Assembly: GCA_017398045.1 (NCBI GenBank)
Contig: JAFQHI010000026.1
Span: 163,513-227,512 of the forward strand
Origin: Alistipes sp.
Lineage (GTDB): Bacteria; Bacteroidota; Bacteroidia; Bacteroidales; Rikenellaceae
Direction of reading: 5' to 3'
Length of the DNA: 64,000 bases
Both the position numbers and the translations under genes were made by a program. Each line of letters opens with the position of its first letter. Position 1 is the first letter of the stretch. Positions 42,803 through 51,431 of this stretch are shown here, in pieces. The notes beneath the pieces are model-generated. The model saw only the letters and a program-made list of their open reading frames with translations, searched no databases and was not told the DNA's origin.

Positions 42803-43483
42803 ATGAAAATCAATAAGGAAGGATACCGCATTATTGCCGTTTCGGGCTTGGTATGCCTTGTCATTTGGCTCTTCTTTTATTGGATGCTGATGAATCGCAG
42901 CAGTTGCACGTTGATTGTGGCTGCCACGATTTTCCTGATTTGCTTCTGGATGTTCATCGTCGCCTTCTTCCGCGAGCCGCGCCGTGTGCGTATTCACGAT
43001 GCCGATTTGGTCTTCTCGCCCTGCGATGGTCGCGTGGTGGTGACCGAGGTGGTGACGGAGGAGGAGCATCTGAAGCAGGAGATGCTGCAAATCTCGATTT
43101 TTATGTCGGTGACCAATGTCCACATGAATTGGGTGCCGGTAGGTGGCGTGGTGGAGTACTTTAAGTACCATCCGGGCCGTTTCCTGGTGGCTTGGCATCC
43201 GAAATCTTCGACCGAGAACGAGCGCACGACGACCGTGGTGCGTATGGCGGACGGCCGTCCCGTCCTGTTCCGCCAGATTGCCGGTTTGGTGGCACGTCGC
43301 ATTGTCTCGTATATGAAGGTGGGCAGCCCCGTGGAGCAGAACTCGGTGGCCGGCTTCATTAAGTTCGGTTCGCGTGTCGATGTCCTCGTACCGAAGGATA
43401 GCACCGTGCTGGTCGAGATTGGCGATGCCGTGGTGGGTTCGCAGACGCCGATTGCCCGCCTGCATAAGACGATTGCCGAGTAA
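42803..43483 (+). CDS. psd: Phosphatidylserine decarboxylase-related protein (short, Psd type II-like)
   Basis: Decarboxylates phosphatidylserine to phosphatidylethanolamine in the membrane. The 226-residue proenzyme has two N-terminal hydrophobic stretches, the segment VFSPCDGRVVVTEVV, the histidine motif SVTNVHMNWVPVGG and, near the C terminus, AGFIKFGSRVDVLVPKDS where autocleavage at Gly-Ser should create the pyruvoyl group. The length and FGS site match the short family rather than the LGST form of E. coli. It follows cdsA by 17 bases. Confidence 0.93.
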   Translation: MKINKEGYRIIAVSGLVCLVIWLFFYWMLMNRSSCTLIVAATIFLICFWMFIVAFFREPRRVRIHDADLVFSPCDGRVVVTEVVTEEEHLKQEMLQISIFMSVTNVHMNWVPVGGVVEYFKYHPGRFLVAWHPKSSTENERTTTVVRMADGRPVLFRQIAGLVARRIVSYMKVGSPVEQNSVAGFIKFGSRVDVLVPKDSTVLVEIGDAVVGSQTPIARLHKTIAE

Positions 43484-43512
43484 CACACCTTGCCTTTTTA
43501 ATCGCGAAACCG

Positions 43513-44619
43513 ATGACACTCAACGGACAAACCATCTGGAAATTCCTCGCCGGAGCCGCTCTGACGGCTGTGGCGTTGTTCTTGTTGTGGTACTTCTCGT
43601 CGATAGTCGTCTATATCCTCGTCTCGGCCGTGCTGGCCGTGATGGGGCGACCGCTGGTGCGCCGTTTGGAGCGCATCCGCATCCGTCGTTGGCAACTGCC
43701 CCGCGCCATGGCGGCCCTTGTGACGCTCATCGTCATTTGGCTCATTGCCGCAACCGTGGCTATGTTATTCCTTCCCCTTGTCTTTGACAAGATTTACCAA
43801 TTCTCGAACCTCGATTTTGCCGCCGTGGTGGGCAATATCGAGCAACCCGTTGCGCAGTTGCAACGCTACCTTTCGGAGCTGTTTGCCATGCCGGTGGGAA
43901 CCTTCTCGTTGCAGGAGGCACTCGTTTCGCACCTGAAGGAGTGGATTAACCTCGAATCGATTAACCACATCTTCTCGTCGATTATCGGCCTGATGCTTTC
44001 GTCGGCCGTGGCCATTTTCTCCATCTCGTTCATCACCTTCTTCTTTCTCAAGGAGGATGGGCTGTTTTATGCCATGGTGACGGCCATCTTTCCGGAACGC
44101 TATGCGGAGAATATCACCCGCGCATTGGACGAGGTGACCTACCTCCTTTCGCGCTATTTCAGAGGCCTTTTGACCGAGAGCCTGCTGCTGATGATTGCCG
44201 TGACGGTGACCATGACCGCCTTTGGCATGAAGTTGCAGGATGCCGCCTTTATCGGCTTGGTGATGGGGGTGATGAATGTGGTTCCCTATGCCGGTCCGCT
44301 CATTGGTGGCGTGCTGTCGCTCTTTGTCGGTATTGTGTCGCCCATCGAGGGGCAGACGATAGGCTATACGGCTGCGGTGATTGTCTGCTCGTTGTTGGCT
44401 TTGAAGTCGCTCGACGATTTTGTCCTGCAACCGACCCTCTATTCGGAGCGCGTGAAGGCCCATCCGCTGGAGGTCTTTATCGTGATTCTGCTGGCCGGTT
44501 CGGCTGCCGGTATCCTCGGTATGTTGCTGGCTATTCCGGCCTACACCGTGCTGCGTGTCTTTGCCAAGGAGTTCTTCTCGGAGTTCAGCCTGGTGCGTAA
44601 ACTTACGGAGAATATCTGA
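43513..44619 (+). CDS. AI-2E family transporter
   Basis: A 368-residue polytopic membrane protein of the AI-2E/PerM family, a group of secondary exporters whose members have been linked to AI-2 export or Na+/H+ antiport; the cargo here is unknown. Seven or eight hydrophobic helices are visible, with the family motifs GVMNVVPYAGPLIGG and LVSHLKEWINLESIN in the central loop. It lies 29 bases after psd, and its TGA stop overlaps the ATG of the next gene by one base, indicating translational coupling. Confidence 0.9.
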   Translation: MTLNGQTIWKFLAGAALTAVALFLLWYFSSIVVYILVSAVLAVMGRPLVRRLERIRIRRWQLPRAMAALVTLIVIWLIAATVAMLFLPLVFDKIYQFSNLDFAAVVGNIEQPVAQLQRYLSELFAMPVGTFSLQEALVSHLKEWINLESINHIFSSIIGLMLSSAVAIFSISFITFFFLKEDGLFYAMVTAIFPERYAENITRALDEVTYLLSRYFRGLLTESLLLMIAVTVTMTAFGMKLQDAAFIGLVMGVMNVVPYAGPLIGGVLSLFVGIVSPIEGQTIGYTAAVIVCSLLALKSLDDFVLQPTLYSERVKAHPLEVFIVILLAGSAAGILGMLLAIPAYTVLRVFAKEFFSEFSLVRKLTENI

Positions 44620-44984
44620 TGGAGGGGCTGGTGATTGAGGGGGTGGTCATCCCCGGGCGTCAAATCGGCCATACGATTGGTTTTCCGACCGCCAACGTGG
44701 CTCTCGAACCGGGCGTGTGCGAACGAGGCGTCTATCGTTCGCGGGTGCAGGTGGAGGGCATCGACACCCTCTTCGATGCGATGTCGAACGTGGGCTGTAA
44801 CCCCTCGGTAGGCGGTAGCGAACTGCGATTAGAGAGCCATCTGTTTGGCTTCGAAGGCAACCTCTACGGCCGTCGGATTCGGGTCTGTCTGCTGGAGAAG
44901 ATTCGTGAGGAGATTTGCTTCGGCTCGGTGGAGGAGTTGCAGGCCCAAATAGCAAAGGATAAAGAGATAATATTAAACAGATAA
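44619..44984 (+). CDS. Stand-alone riboflavin kinase domain (RibF C-terminal half only)
   Basis: A 121-residue protein that should phosphorylate riboflavin to FMN. The flavokinase core begins right at the start: VVIPGRQIGHTIGFPTANVA (the GxxGxxxGxPTAN motif), then ERGVYRSRV, AMSNVGCNPSVGG and LESHLFGFEGNLYGRRIRV with the catalytic glutamate. Bacterial RibF is normally bifunctional at about 300 residues; the FAD synthetase half is absent here, and upstream DNA encodes a different protein. It is coupled to the AI-2E gene by a one-base overlap and followed by ahcY after three bases. Whether a full ribF exists elsewhere cannot be seen. Confidence 0.88.
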   Translation: MEGLVIEGVVIPGRQIGHTIGFPTANVALEPGVCERGVYRSRVQVEGIDTLFDAMSNVGCNPSVGGSELRLESHLFGFEGNLYGRRIRVCLLEKIREEICFGSVEELQAQIAKDKEIILNR

Positions 44985-44987
44985 ACT

Positions 44988-46397
44988 ATGTTTTTGGATT
45001 TGAGTTTGCCCTACAAGGTGGCCGATATGAGCCTTGCGGAGTGGGGCCGCAAAGAGATTGAGGTTTCGGAGCATGAGATGCCCGGGCTGATGGCCGTGAG
45101 AAAGAAGTACGGCCCGAAAAAGCCCCTGAAGGGGGTGCGCATCATGGGTTCGTTGCACATGACGATTCAGACGGCCGTCTTGATTGAGACGCTCGTGGAG
45201 CTGGGTGCCGAGGTGCGTTGGTGTTCGTGCAACATCTTCTCGACGCAGGACCATGCCGCTGCCGCCATTGCCGAGCGCGGTGTGCCGGTCTTTGCCCGGA
45301 AGGGCGAGACGCTCGAGGAGTATTGGTGGTGTACGGCGATGGCCATGTCGTTCCCCGATGGGAAGGGTCCGCAACTGATTGTGGATGATGGTGGTGATGC
45401 TACGCTGCTGATTCATAAGGGTTTCAAAGCGGAGAAGGATGCATCGACGCTCGACTATGCCCCTTCGTCGTATGAGGAGGAGGTGATTCTCGCGACGCTG
45501 AAGCAGATTTTGTCGGAGGACCATGGCAAGTGGCACCGCACGGTTGAGGAGTGGAAGGGCGTGAGCGAGGAGACCACGACGGGTGTTCACCGCCTCTACC
45601 AGATGCAGGAGGCCGGCGAGCTGCTCGTTCCGGCCATCAATGTGAATGACTCGTGTACGAAGTCGAAGTTCGACAACCTTTACGGTTGCCGCGAGTCGCT
45701 GGCCGACGGTATTAAGCGTGCCACGGATGTGATGATTGCCGGTAAGGTGGTCGTTGTGTGTGGCTATGGCGACGTGGGCAAGGGTTGCGCCCGCTCGATG
45801 CGTTCGTATGGCGCACGTGTGATTGTGACCGAGATTGACCCGATTTGCGCCTTGCAGGCTGCGATGGAGGGCTTCGAGGTGAAGACCGTGGAGAGTGCTT
45901 TGGCCGAGGGTAACATCTACGTAACCTGCACGGGTAACCGCGATATCATCACGCTGGAACATATGCAGCAGATGCGCGACCAGGCCATTGTCTGCAACAT
46001 CGGTCACTTCGATAACGAGATTCAGATGGCCCGCCTCAATGCTTCGGGTGCCGTGCGCACGGAGATTAAACCGCAGGTCGATAAATATACCTTCGAGGAT
46101 GGCCACTCGATTTTCATCCTGGCCGAGGGTCGTCTGGTGAACCTGGGCTGTGCAACGGGTCACCCCTCGTTTGTGATGTCGAATTCGTTCACGAACCAGT
46201 GCTTGGCGCAGATTGAGTTGTGGGAGAAGGAGTTGGCTGTCGATGTTTATCGTCTGCCGAAGCACCTCGACGAGGAGGTTGCCCGCCTGCATCTCGACAA
46301 CCTCGGTGTCGAACTTACGAAGCTCACCACCGAGCAGGCCGACTACATCGGTGTAAAGCCCGAGGGTCCCTACAAGGCGGAACACTACCGCTATTAA
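44988..46397 (+). CDS. ahcY: Adenosylhomocysteinase
   Basis: Hydrolyses S-adenosylhomocysteine to adenosine and homocysteine, removing the product of methylation. The 469-residue protein has the substrate domain ([54 protein letters not shown]) and the NAD domain with [20 protein letters not shown], and ends [10 protein letters not shown], the conserved C-terminal tail that completes the neighbouring active site. It closes the seven-gene operon and is followed by a terminator; metK at 59641 supplies the other end of the SAM cycle. Confidence 0.97.
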   Translation: MFLDLSLPYKVADMSLAEWGRKEIEVSEHEMPGLMAVRKKYGPKKPLKGVRIMGSLHMTIQTAVLIETLVELGAEVRWCSCNIFSTQDHAAAAIAERGVPVFARKGETLEEYWWCTAMAMSFPDGKGPQLIVDDGGDATLLIHKGFKAEKDASTLDYAPSSYEEEVILATLKQILSEDHGKWHRTVEEWKGVSEETTTGVHRLYQMQEAGELLVPAINVNDSCTKSKFDNLYGCRESLADGIKRATDVMIAGKVVVVCGYGDVGKGCARSMRSYGARVIVTEIDPICALQAAMEGFEVKTVESALAEGNIYVTCTGNRDIITLEHMQQMRDQAIVCNIGHFDNEIQMARLNASGAVRTEIKPQVDKYTFEDGHSIFILAEGRLVNLGCATGHPSFVMSNSFTNQCLAQIELWEKELAVDVYRLPKHLDEEVARLHLDNLGVELTKLTTEQADYIGVKPEGPYKAEHYRY

Positions 46398-46514
46398 AGT
46401 GGAAAGAGTGAAGAGCAAAGAGGAAAGATGAAAAGAAAGCGGTGTGGATTCACACCGCTTTCTTTGTTCTATGCTCTTATCTCTCTATATATATGTCTAT
46501 CTATCCTCTTCGCT
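46398..46514. repeat. Word-repeat tracts flanking the ahcY terminator
   Basis: Purine AGAGCAAAGAGGAAAGA words precede the terminator, and CTATCCTCTTCGCTCTATCC words follow it up to the stop codon of the permease gene. Confidence 0.75.
46432..46466. terminator. Terminator of the rsfS-ahcY operon
   Basis: A 15-bp perfect stem AAAGAAAGCGGTGTG / CACACCGCTTTCTTT with GATT loop; A-rich and T-rich flanks make it symmetrical. Confidence 0.88.
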
Positions 46515-47729
46515 CTATCCTCTTTGCTCTTTTCTAAATGCGTTCATCACACCAAAGAGTGTGATGTAGGCAAAGGCGATGAGCGGCAGCGTAAAGCCGG
46601 CGGCCATGCTCGTCTTACCCAAAAGACCCATCACAATCGGGAAGACGGCACCACCCACGATGCACATGACGAGATACGATGAGGCCCGTTTGGTCTCGGC
46701 TCCCATGCCCTTGACACCCAGCGCAAAAATCGTGGGGAACATCGTGGACATGAAGAAGAACGAGAGGAAGAGGGCTGCGAGCGAGATTTTGCCCACCGAG
46801 AGAATCACCAGTGCCATGCATATCGTGCCGAAGGCCCCGAAAAGTGCCAGCAGACGCCCCGGTGAAATCCAGCGCATGAAGAGCGACGAGAGCAATCGAC
46901 CCACAAAGAAGAGACCCATACCACCCATCGAGAGCATCAGGGCAGCGGTCTGTTTCGACATCATCGGGTCTAATTCGAGGACATAATTGACGAAATAGCT
47001 GCCGATGCCGGTCTGCGCACCCACGTAGAGGAATTGTGCCAGCAAGGCCCACTTAAAATGCTTGTGGCTCCATACGGACCCCTCCGGCGCGCCCTCGGCC
47101 AGGGCATTCTCTACCTCGTCCTGCTCCATCTCCTTTTCGGGGATGCGCGTAAAGGCAAAGACGGCACAAACGGCCAGCACGAAGATACCTACTAATATAT
47201 AGGGCTTCGCCAAATCCAACGACGAACCATCGCCACCAAAAATCAGCAGACCGCCAATGAGCGGGCCGATAATCCAACCTACTCCGTTGAAGGCGGCCGC
47301 GATGTTGATGCGTTGTGCGGCAAACTCCTCGGCTCCCATGCCCGTTGCGCAGGGGTGTGCGCCATTCTCAATCAGACACAGACCACACGCCAGGATAAAG
47401 AGGGCAGCAAAGAAGGGCAGGGGCGAATGGATGAACGAGGCGGGAACGAAGAGGAGCGCACCGAGGGCAAAAATCAGCAGACCGGTGATAATACCGCGCT
47501 TGTAGCCCACCTTGCGCATCACCCAGCCGGCCGGCAGGGCCATCACAAAGTAGCCGATATAGACCGAGAACTGCACAAAGCCCGACTCGGCTTTCGACAT
47601 ATCGAACACCTCCTGGAAATGCTTGTTCAGCACATCCAGCAGACCATGTGCCAGGCCCCACAACAGGTAGAGCGTAGCAATGAGCAAGAACGGGACGAAG
47701 TAATTGACCCCGTTTTTGCTCTTAAACAT
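46515..47729 (-). CDS. FucP-type sugar:H+ symporter (MFS)
   Basis: A 404-residue major facilitator permease with twelve helices, resembling L-fucose permease FucP: NYFVPFLLIATLYLLWGLAH near the start (FucP relatives read LF..WG), FVQFSVYIGYFVMALPAGWV, and IENGAHPCATGMGAEEFAAQ with RINIAAAFNGVGWIIGPLIG. ATG at 47729 is chosen over a GTG five codons upstream. The neighbour 74 bases upstream is a rhamnose-mutarotase-like gene and beyond that a UroD-like gene, so a deoxyhexose is a reasonable guess for the cargo, but other sugars are carried by this family too. Confidence 0.9.
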   Translation of the reverse strand: MFKSKNGVNYFVPFLLIATLYLLWGLAHGLLDVLNKHFQEVFDMSKAESGFVQFSVYIGYFVMALPAGWVMRKVGYKRGIITGLLIFALGALLFVPASFIHSPLPFFAALFILACGLCLIENGAHPCATGMGAEEFAAQRINIAAAFNGVGWIIGPLIGGLLIFGGDGSSLDLAKPYILVGIFVLAVCAVFAFTRIPEKEMEQDEVENALAEGAPEGSVWSHKHFKWALLAQFLYVGAQTGIGSYFVNYVLELDPMMSKQTAALMLSMGGMGLFFVGRLLSSLFMRWISPGRLLALFGAFGTICMALVILSVGKISLAALFLSFFFMSTMFPTIFALGVKGMGAETKRASSYLVMCIVGGAVFPIVMGLLGKTSMAAGFTLPLIAFAYITLFGVMNAFRKEQRG

Positions 47730-47803
47730 TGAGCGTTTCTCCACAACGACCTAATTTTGAATTCTAAATGCTAAATTTTGAATTTTGAGTTTTTTCACCT
47801 CGA

Positions 47804-48127
47804 CTACTCGAGATAAAAAACCTCCTCCATCGTGGCCCACCACTCGCCCTCCTGGCGCGTTTCGAGCGGCTTCTGGCAGGGCATACAGACATCCCACCAA
47901 CGCTGCGTCTCGGGGTCGGCCGCCATCTTGGCCATATCCTTCTCGTAATCCTCGCCTACATACTCGTAGTAGCTGAACAGCAGCCCATCCTTATAATAGA
48001 TGCTGTAATTCTGGATGTTACACTCCTTAATCATCTTCAGCACCCCCGGCCATGCGGCTGCGTGCAACTTCTTGTACTCCTCCAATTTCTCGGGATTTAC
48101 ACCGATTACTTGACCATACCGTTTCAT
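47804..48127 (-). CDS. L-rhamnose mutarotase family protein
   Basis: Interconverts the anomers of L-rhamnose or a related deoxysugar. The 107-residue protein starts MKRYGQVIGVNPEKLEEYKK and has the family pattern LHAAAWPGVLKMIKECNIQN, YSIYYKDGLLFSYYEYVGED and the C-terminal WWATMEEVFYLE. The start at 48127 is preferred over a longer frame that would run into the palindromic leader element. The adjacent FucP-like permease supports sugar metabolism, but no rhamnose isomerase or kinase is in the window, so the substrate could be L-fucose or another sugar. Confidence 0.88.
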   Translation of the reverse strand: MKRYGQVIGVNPEKLEEYKKLHAAAWPGVLKMIKECNIQNYSIYYKDGLLFSYYEYVGEDYEKDMAKMAADPETQRWWDVCMPCQKPLETRQEGEWWATMEEVFYLE

Positions 48128-48144
48128 CTTTTTGCTTTTTTCGA

Positions 48145-48252
48145 TTTTATGCGGCACCTTTTGTCCTTCCTTGTTTGTCTTGAATGGGCAGTACCACTTG
48201 TACAGCCCATCCAAGCCAACCTTCGGTCAGGCCAAAATCTGCTCGCCTAAAA
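48145..48252 (-). repeat. Palindromic leader element, copy B (upstream of the rhamnose-mutarotase-like gene)
   Basis: The same outer ends as copy A (TTTTATGCGGCA and AAAATCTGCTCGCCTAAAA) enclose a different inner stem: CTTGAATGGGCAGTAC pairs with GTACAGCCCATCCAAG across a CACTT loop, with symmetrical mismatches. In the sense of the gene it ends 17 bases before ATG. Confidence 0.78.
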
Positions 48253-48413
48253 TCAAAAAACGGGTTGTGACTTTTCGGTAAGCAGTTGTGTCGCCTTGGT
48301 TAAACTAATTTTGAATTCTAAATTTTGAATTTTTAATCTGCTCGCCTAAAATCAAAAAACGGGTCGTGACTCTTTGGCAAGCAGTTGTGTCGCCTTGGTT
48401 ATACTAATTTTTA
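48236..48413. repeat. Two tandem copies of a 99-bp repeat
   Basis: Units starting at 48236 and 48335 share AATCTGCTCGCCTAAAATCA and AAGCAGTTGTGTCGCCTTGG with only a few C/T changes. The first unit contains the outer end of palindrome copy B, so the tandem seems to have duplicated part of it. AATTTTGAATTCTAAATTTT words separate and follow the units, and 48414-48530 is a mix of such words with no gene. Confidence 0.85.
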
Positions 48414-48524
48414 ATTAACCCTGCTTCGCAGGCTTTTCCTCCTCGCGGCTCGGCAGAGTCTGCAAGCAGTCTCTGCGCTCACTCGCAGCGTCGGTTCTTA
48501 ATTTTGAATTCTAAATTCTAAATT

Positions 48525-49562
48525 TTAATTCTTAATTGCCCTAAACAACGCCTCCACATTGGCGGGGTTGATATCGGGCAGAATCGCCTCGTGGCTCGGT
48601 GAGAGAATCAATCCCGTGGGGAAAATCTGCATCAGGCGTTTCACCTCGGCCTCCACCTCCTCGGGGGTGCCATTCACCAGGAGGTGCTGGGCATCCACGC
48701 CACCGAAGAAGCACCCCTTGCCGTCGAAGTCGGCCTTGAGTTTCTCGGCCTGCATATCGTGTGCTTTGGCCTGAATCGGGTGAATCACATCGACCCCCAG
48801 GTCGAAGAGGTCCTGAATAATCGGGTGAATCGCGCCGCAGGAGTGGTGTACCACCTTCAGCCCATAGCTTTTGGCCTGGTCAACAAGGCGTTTCGTGCCG
48901 GGGAAGACATACTCGCGCAGCTCCTCGGGAGCGACCAGCAGGCTCTTTTGGCTGCCGAAGTCGTTGCCAATCAGCACCGCGTCGAGGTAGCCTTTCGTCG
49001 CCTCGTAGAATATCTCGCCGCAGCGAATATAGAAGTCGGTGATGCGGTCAATCACGGCACGGAACATCTCCGGTGCAATCATCATCGTCAGGAGGGCATT
49101 CTCCATGCCGAAGGCCGAGCAGGCATCCTGAAAGTGGGCGGCCCACATAATACCCATGCGTGCCGCATCTTCGGGTGCCTCCATGGCCAGACGACGCACC
49201 TCCTGAAAATCGATATGCTCCTCGGGGTCGGGCCAGGGGAAGGTATCCACCAACGCGGGGTCGGTCATATCCTCGAAGAAGCCCGGCGCGGTCAGCGTGC
49301 GCTCATCCTGCGCACCCCCTGCACCGCTCTTGGCAAAGGCGAGCGAACAACCGATATCGTTTGTCGGCGGGTTGTGGTAGGGGACGGGGATGGGATAGAC
49401 ATCGTCGTCAATCTTGCGCTTAAGGGCATCGACCGAATCTACGCCAAAGTGGGCGAAGAGTTTCGGGAGTGCCGACGGCACGGGCAGACCCAGCCACGAA
49501 GCGGGGCGATCAACCGCCTCGCCCGCGATGGTCTTGAAAAATCGTTCTCTATGGGTCATCAT
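48525..49562 (-). CDS. Uroporphyrinogen decarboxylase (URO-D)-like protein, probable methyltransferase family
   Basis: A 345-residue TIM-barrel protein of the UroD/MtaA superfamily. MMTHRERFFKTIAGEAVDRP is the usual start, and GLKVVHHSCGAIHPIIQDLF carries the His-x-Cys zinc-type motif of the methylcobamide-methyltransferase branch rather than true HemE; HPIQAKAHDM, GGVDAQHLLVNGTPEEV and FILSPSHEAILPDI-like endings fit the branch that is often found in sugar-utilisation loci of gut bacteria. Its neighbours are a mutarotase and a FucP-like permease. True heme synthesis is unlikely. The exact substrate is unknown. Confidence 0.85.
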   Translation of the reverse strand: MMTHRERFFKTIAGEAVDRPASWLGLPVPSALPKLFAHFGVDSVDALKRKIDDDVYPIPVPYHNPPTNDIGCSLAFAKSGAGGAQDERTLTAPGFFEDMTDPALVDTFPWPDPEEHIDFQEVRRLAMEAPEDAARMGIMWAAHFQDACSAFGMENALLTMMIAPEMFRAVIDRITDFYIRCGEIFYEATKGYLDAVLIGNDFGSQKSLLVAPEELREYVFPGTKRLVDQAKSYGLKVVHHSCGAIHPIIQDLFDLGVDVIHPIQAKAHDMQAEKLKADFDGKGCFFGGVDAQHLLVNGTPEEVEAEVKRLMQIFPTGLILSPSHEAILPDINPANVEALFRAIKN

Positions 49563-49596
49563 GTAGGTAATGTAGTGTTAGATTTTCGTTATTTAA

Positions 49597-49627
49597 CAAA
49601 ATTAACACTTTTCTCTTAGAATCGCAA
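49597..49627 (-). promoter_or_regulatory. Promoter of the UroD-like gene
   Basis: On the minus strand TTG, 20 bases, TAATTTTG, 35 bases before the start codon. Confidence 0.75.
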
Positions 49628-49635
49628 CAATCAGG

Positions 49636-49666
49636 TTGTTGGTTGATGAAAAAAAATGTAATTTTG
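49636..49666 (+). promoter_or_regulatory. Promoter of the BspA-like lipoprotein gene
   Basis: TTG, 20 bases, TAATTTTG; divergent from and only eight bases apart from the UroD-like promoter. Confidence 0.78.
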
Positions 49667-49699
49667 CGCTACAAATAAACCCCATTAAAACGAACTGAA

Positions 49700-51391
49700 A
49701 TGAAAAATTGGATGCTTTTGGTGGCTGTAGTGCTCCTGTTTGGTATGACCTCCTGCGGGGGTGATGAGTATGACGATACGGCCCTCAAACAACAAATTGC
49801 CGACCTCGAGAAACGGGTAAGTGCAGCCGAAACGGTGTTGCGTGCCTACGATCAGGCACTCTTCATCAAGAGTGTGACGACCACCTCGAATGGCTATGTG
49901 ATTACCTTCTCCGACAATTCGAAGGCTACAATCACAAACGGTAAAGATGGCGCAGACGGTCAGCCGGGTAAGGACGGCAAGGATGGCGATGCCTGGATCA
50001 AGGATGTGCAGGTGGGTGAGCGTGAGGTGACCTTCACGATGACCGACGGACGCAGCTTCTCGATTCCTCTTTCGACCCTTGTCGGGAATATTCAGCACCT
50101 CTCGTTTGTGCCGACCCACAGCGACGGCCGAGCTACGGTGGCGTTCCGTTCGGCGGCCGATGCGACGCTGCAGATGACCTTCACACTCTCGCCTGCCGAG
50201 CTGGCGGCCGATGTGGTGGCCAAGTGGAGCGAGCTGATGTCTGTGGAGGCGGTGCTGACCGCAACGCGCGCGGCGGAACCGATTCTCTTGACGGTGACGG
50301 CCTGTGAGTCGGGTGCGAATGGTCGCTTGGAGATTACCGCTTCGGCTACGGCGTTGGGCGAGAACTTCTTCGCCTCGGGGTGTGGGGCTGCGGCCGCGCT
50401 GAAACTCAGCGATGGTGTGACGACCTTCACTTCGGATTATGTACCCCTCTACGCAGCCAAGGAGGCGATTCCTGCCAATCAGCTCTATTACACGACGACA
50501 AACAACCAGACCACGACCCCCAAGACGGCCATCATGTCGGGTGTGAGTGTCGTGGAGAACAGCTATACGGACGGTCTGGGTGTGATGACCTTCTCCTCGG
50601 CCTTGAGCGAGGTGGCTGCATCGGCCTTCTCGGCCCATGCGACCCTTTCGACCGTGGAGCTGCCCGAAGGGGTCGAGACGATCCGTTCGAAGGCCTTCCA
50701 GAGTTGCAAGAAGCTGACCAAAGCAACTCTTCCCGCCTCGGTCGAGACGATCGAGCAGCACGCCTTTGCGCAGAGCGGTTTGCAGAGCGTGACGATCCTG
50801 GGTACGCCGTCGATTGGTCAGTTCGCCTTCTCGAACTGCAAGAACTCCTACAACCAATACACACTCACGGCCTTCTACGGCCCGTTGGCTTCGGCCGATA
50901 ACCGTGCGCTCATGGCTGATGGTACGCTCCTGGCCTATGCCACGGCATCGGGTAACAGCTACGAGGTGCCTGCCGGTGTGAAGAAGATTGGTGCTACGGC
51001 CTTTGCCAACTGCGAGCAGATCACCACGATTACGCTGCCCGACGGAGTGGAGGAGATCGAGACCTACGCCTTCTACTACTGCTTCGCCCTCACAACGATC
51101 ACCATCCCGGAGGGTGTGACGACCATCGGCGAGTACGCCTTTATGGGCGACCGCGGTTTGAAGAGCCTGACGCTGCCCGCTACGACCAAGAAGCTGGCCG
51201 CAGGTGCGTTCCGCGGCTGCTCGGCGATGACCACCCTGACGCTCAATGCCGTGACCCCTCCCTCGCTCTATTCGGGTGTCTTTGCCGGCTGTTCGGCCGA
51301 TCTGAAGATTGCCGTGCCCGCCTCGGCGGTCGATGCCTACAAGGAGCACGAGGATTGGTCGAACTATGCTGCACAAATCGTAGCTCAATAG
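49700..51391 (+). CDS. BspA-like leucine-rich repeat lipoprotein with collagen-like linker
   Basis: A 563-residue predicted surface lipoprotein. A signal peptide with lipobox (MKNWMLLVAVVLLFGMTSC) is followed by a short coiled coil (LKQQIADLEKRVSAAETVLR), a beta segment and a collagen-like run at residues 81-98 (GKDGADGQPGKDGKDG); this N-terminal plan matches the DUF4988-type anchor of Bacteroidetes surface proteins. From about residue 300 onward LRR_5 (BspA/Treponema) repeats run to residue 540: KAFQSCKKLTKATLPASVET, FANCEQITTITLPDGVEEIE and related units. Such repeats mediate adhesion in some species; the ligand here is unknown. NhaC follows after 40 bases. Confidence 0.88.
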   Translation: MKNWMLLVAVVLLFGMTSCGGDEYDDTALKQQIADLEKRVSAAETVLRAYDQALFIKSVTTTSNGYVITFSDNSKATITNGKDGADGQPGKDGKDGDAWIKDVQVGEREVTFTMTDGRSFSIPLSTLVGNIQHLSFVPTHSDGRATVAFRSAADATLQMTFTLSPAELAADVVAKWSELMSVEAVLTATRAAEPILLTVTACESGANGRLEITASATALGENFFASGCGAAAALKLSDGVTTFTSDYVPLYAAKEAIPANQLYYTTTNNQTTTPKTAIMSGVSVVENSYTDGLGVMTFSSALSEVAASAFSAHATLSTVELPEGVETIRSKAFQSCKKLTKATLPASVETIEQHAFAQSGLQSVTILGTPSIGQFAFSNCKNSYNQYTLTAFYGPLASADNRALMADGTLLAYATASGNSYEVPAGVKKIGATAFANCEQITTITLPDGVEEIETYAFYYCFALTTITIPEGVTTIGEYAFMGDRGLKSLTLPATTKKLAAGAFRGCSAMTTLTLNAVTPPSLYSGVFAGCSADLKIAVPASAVDAYKEHEDWSNYAAQIVAQ

Positions 51392-51431
51392 GGGTAGAAC
51401 ACCTCGCAACCAATACGCAGAAACAGCAATC

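Noticed and set aside
48525..49562. HemE, uroporphyrinogen decarboxylase of heme synthesis
   Set aside because: The HHSCG zinc-type motif and the sugar-gene context fit the methyltransferase branch of the superfamily better.
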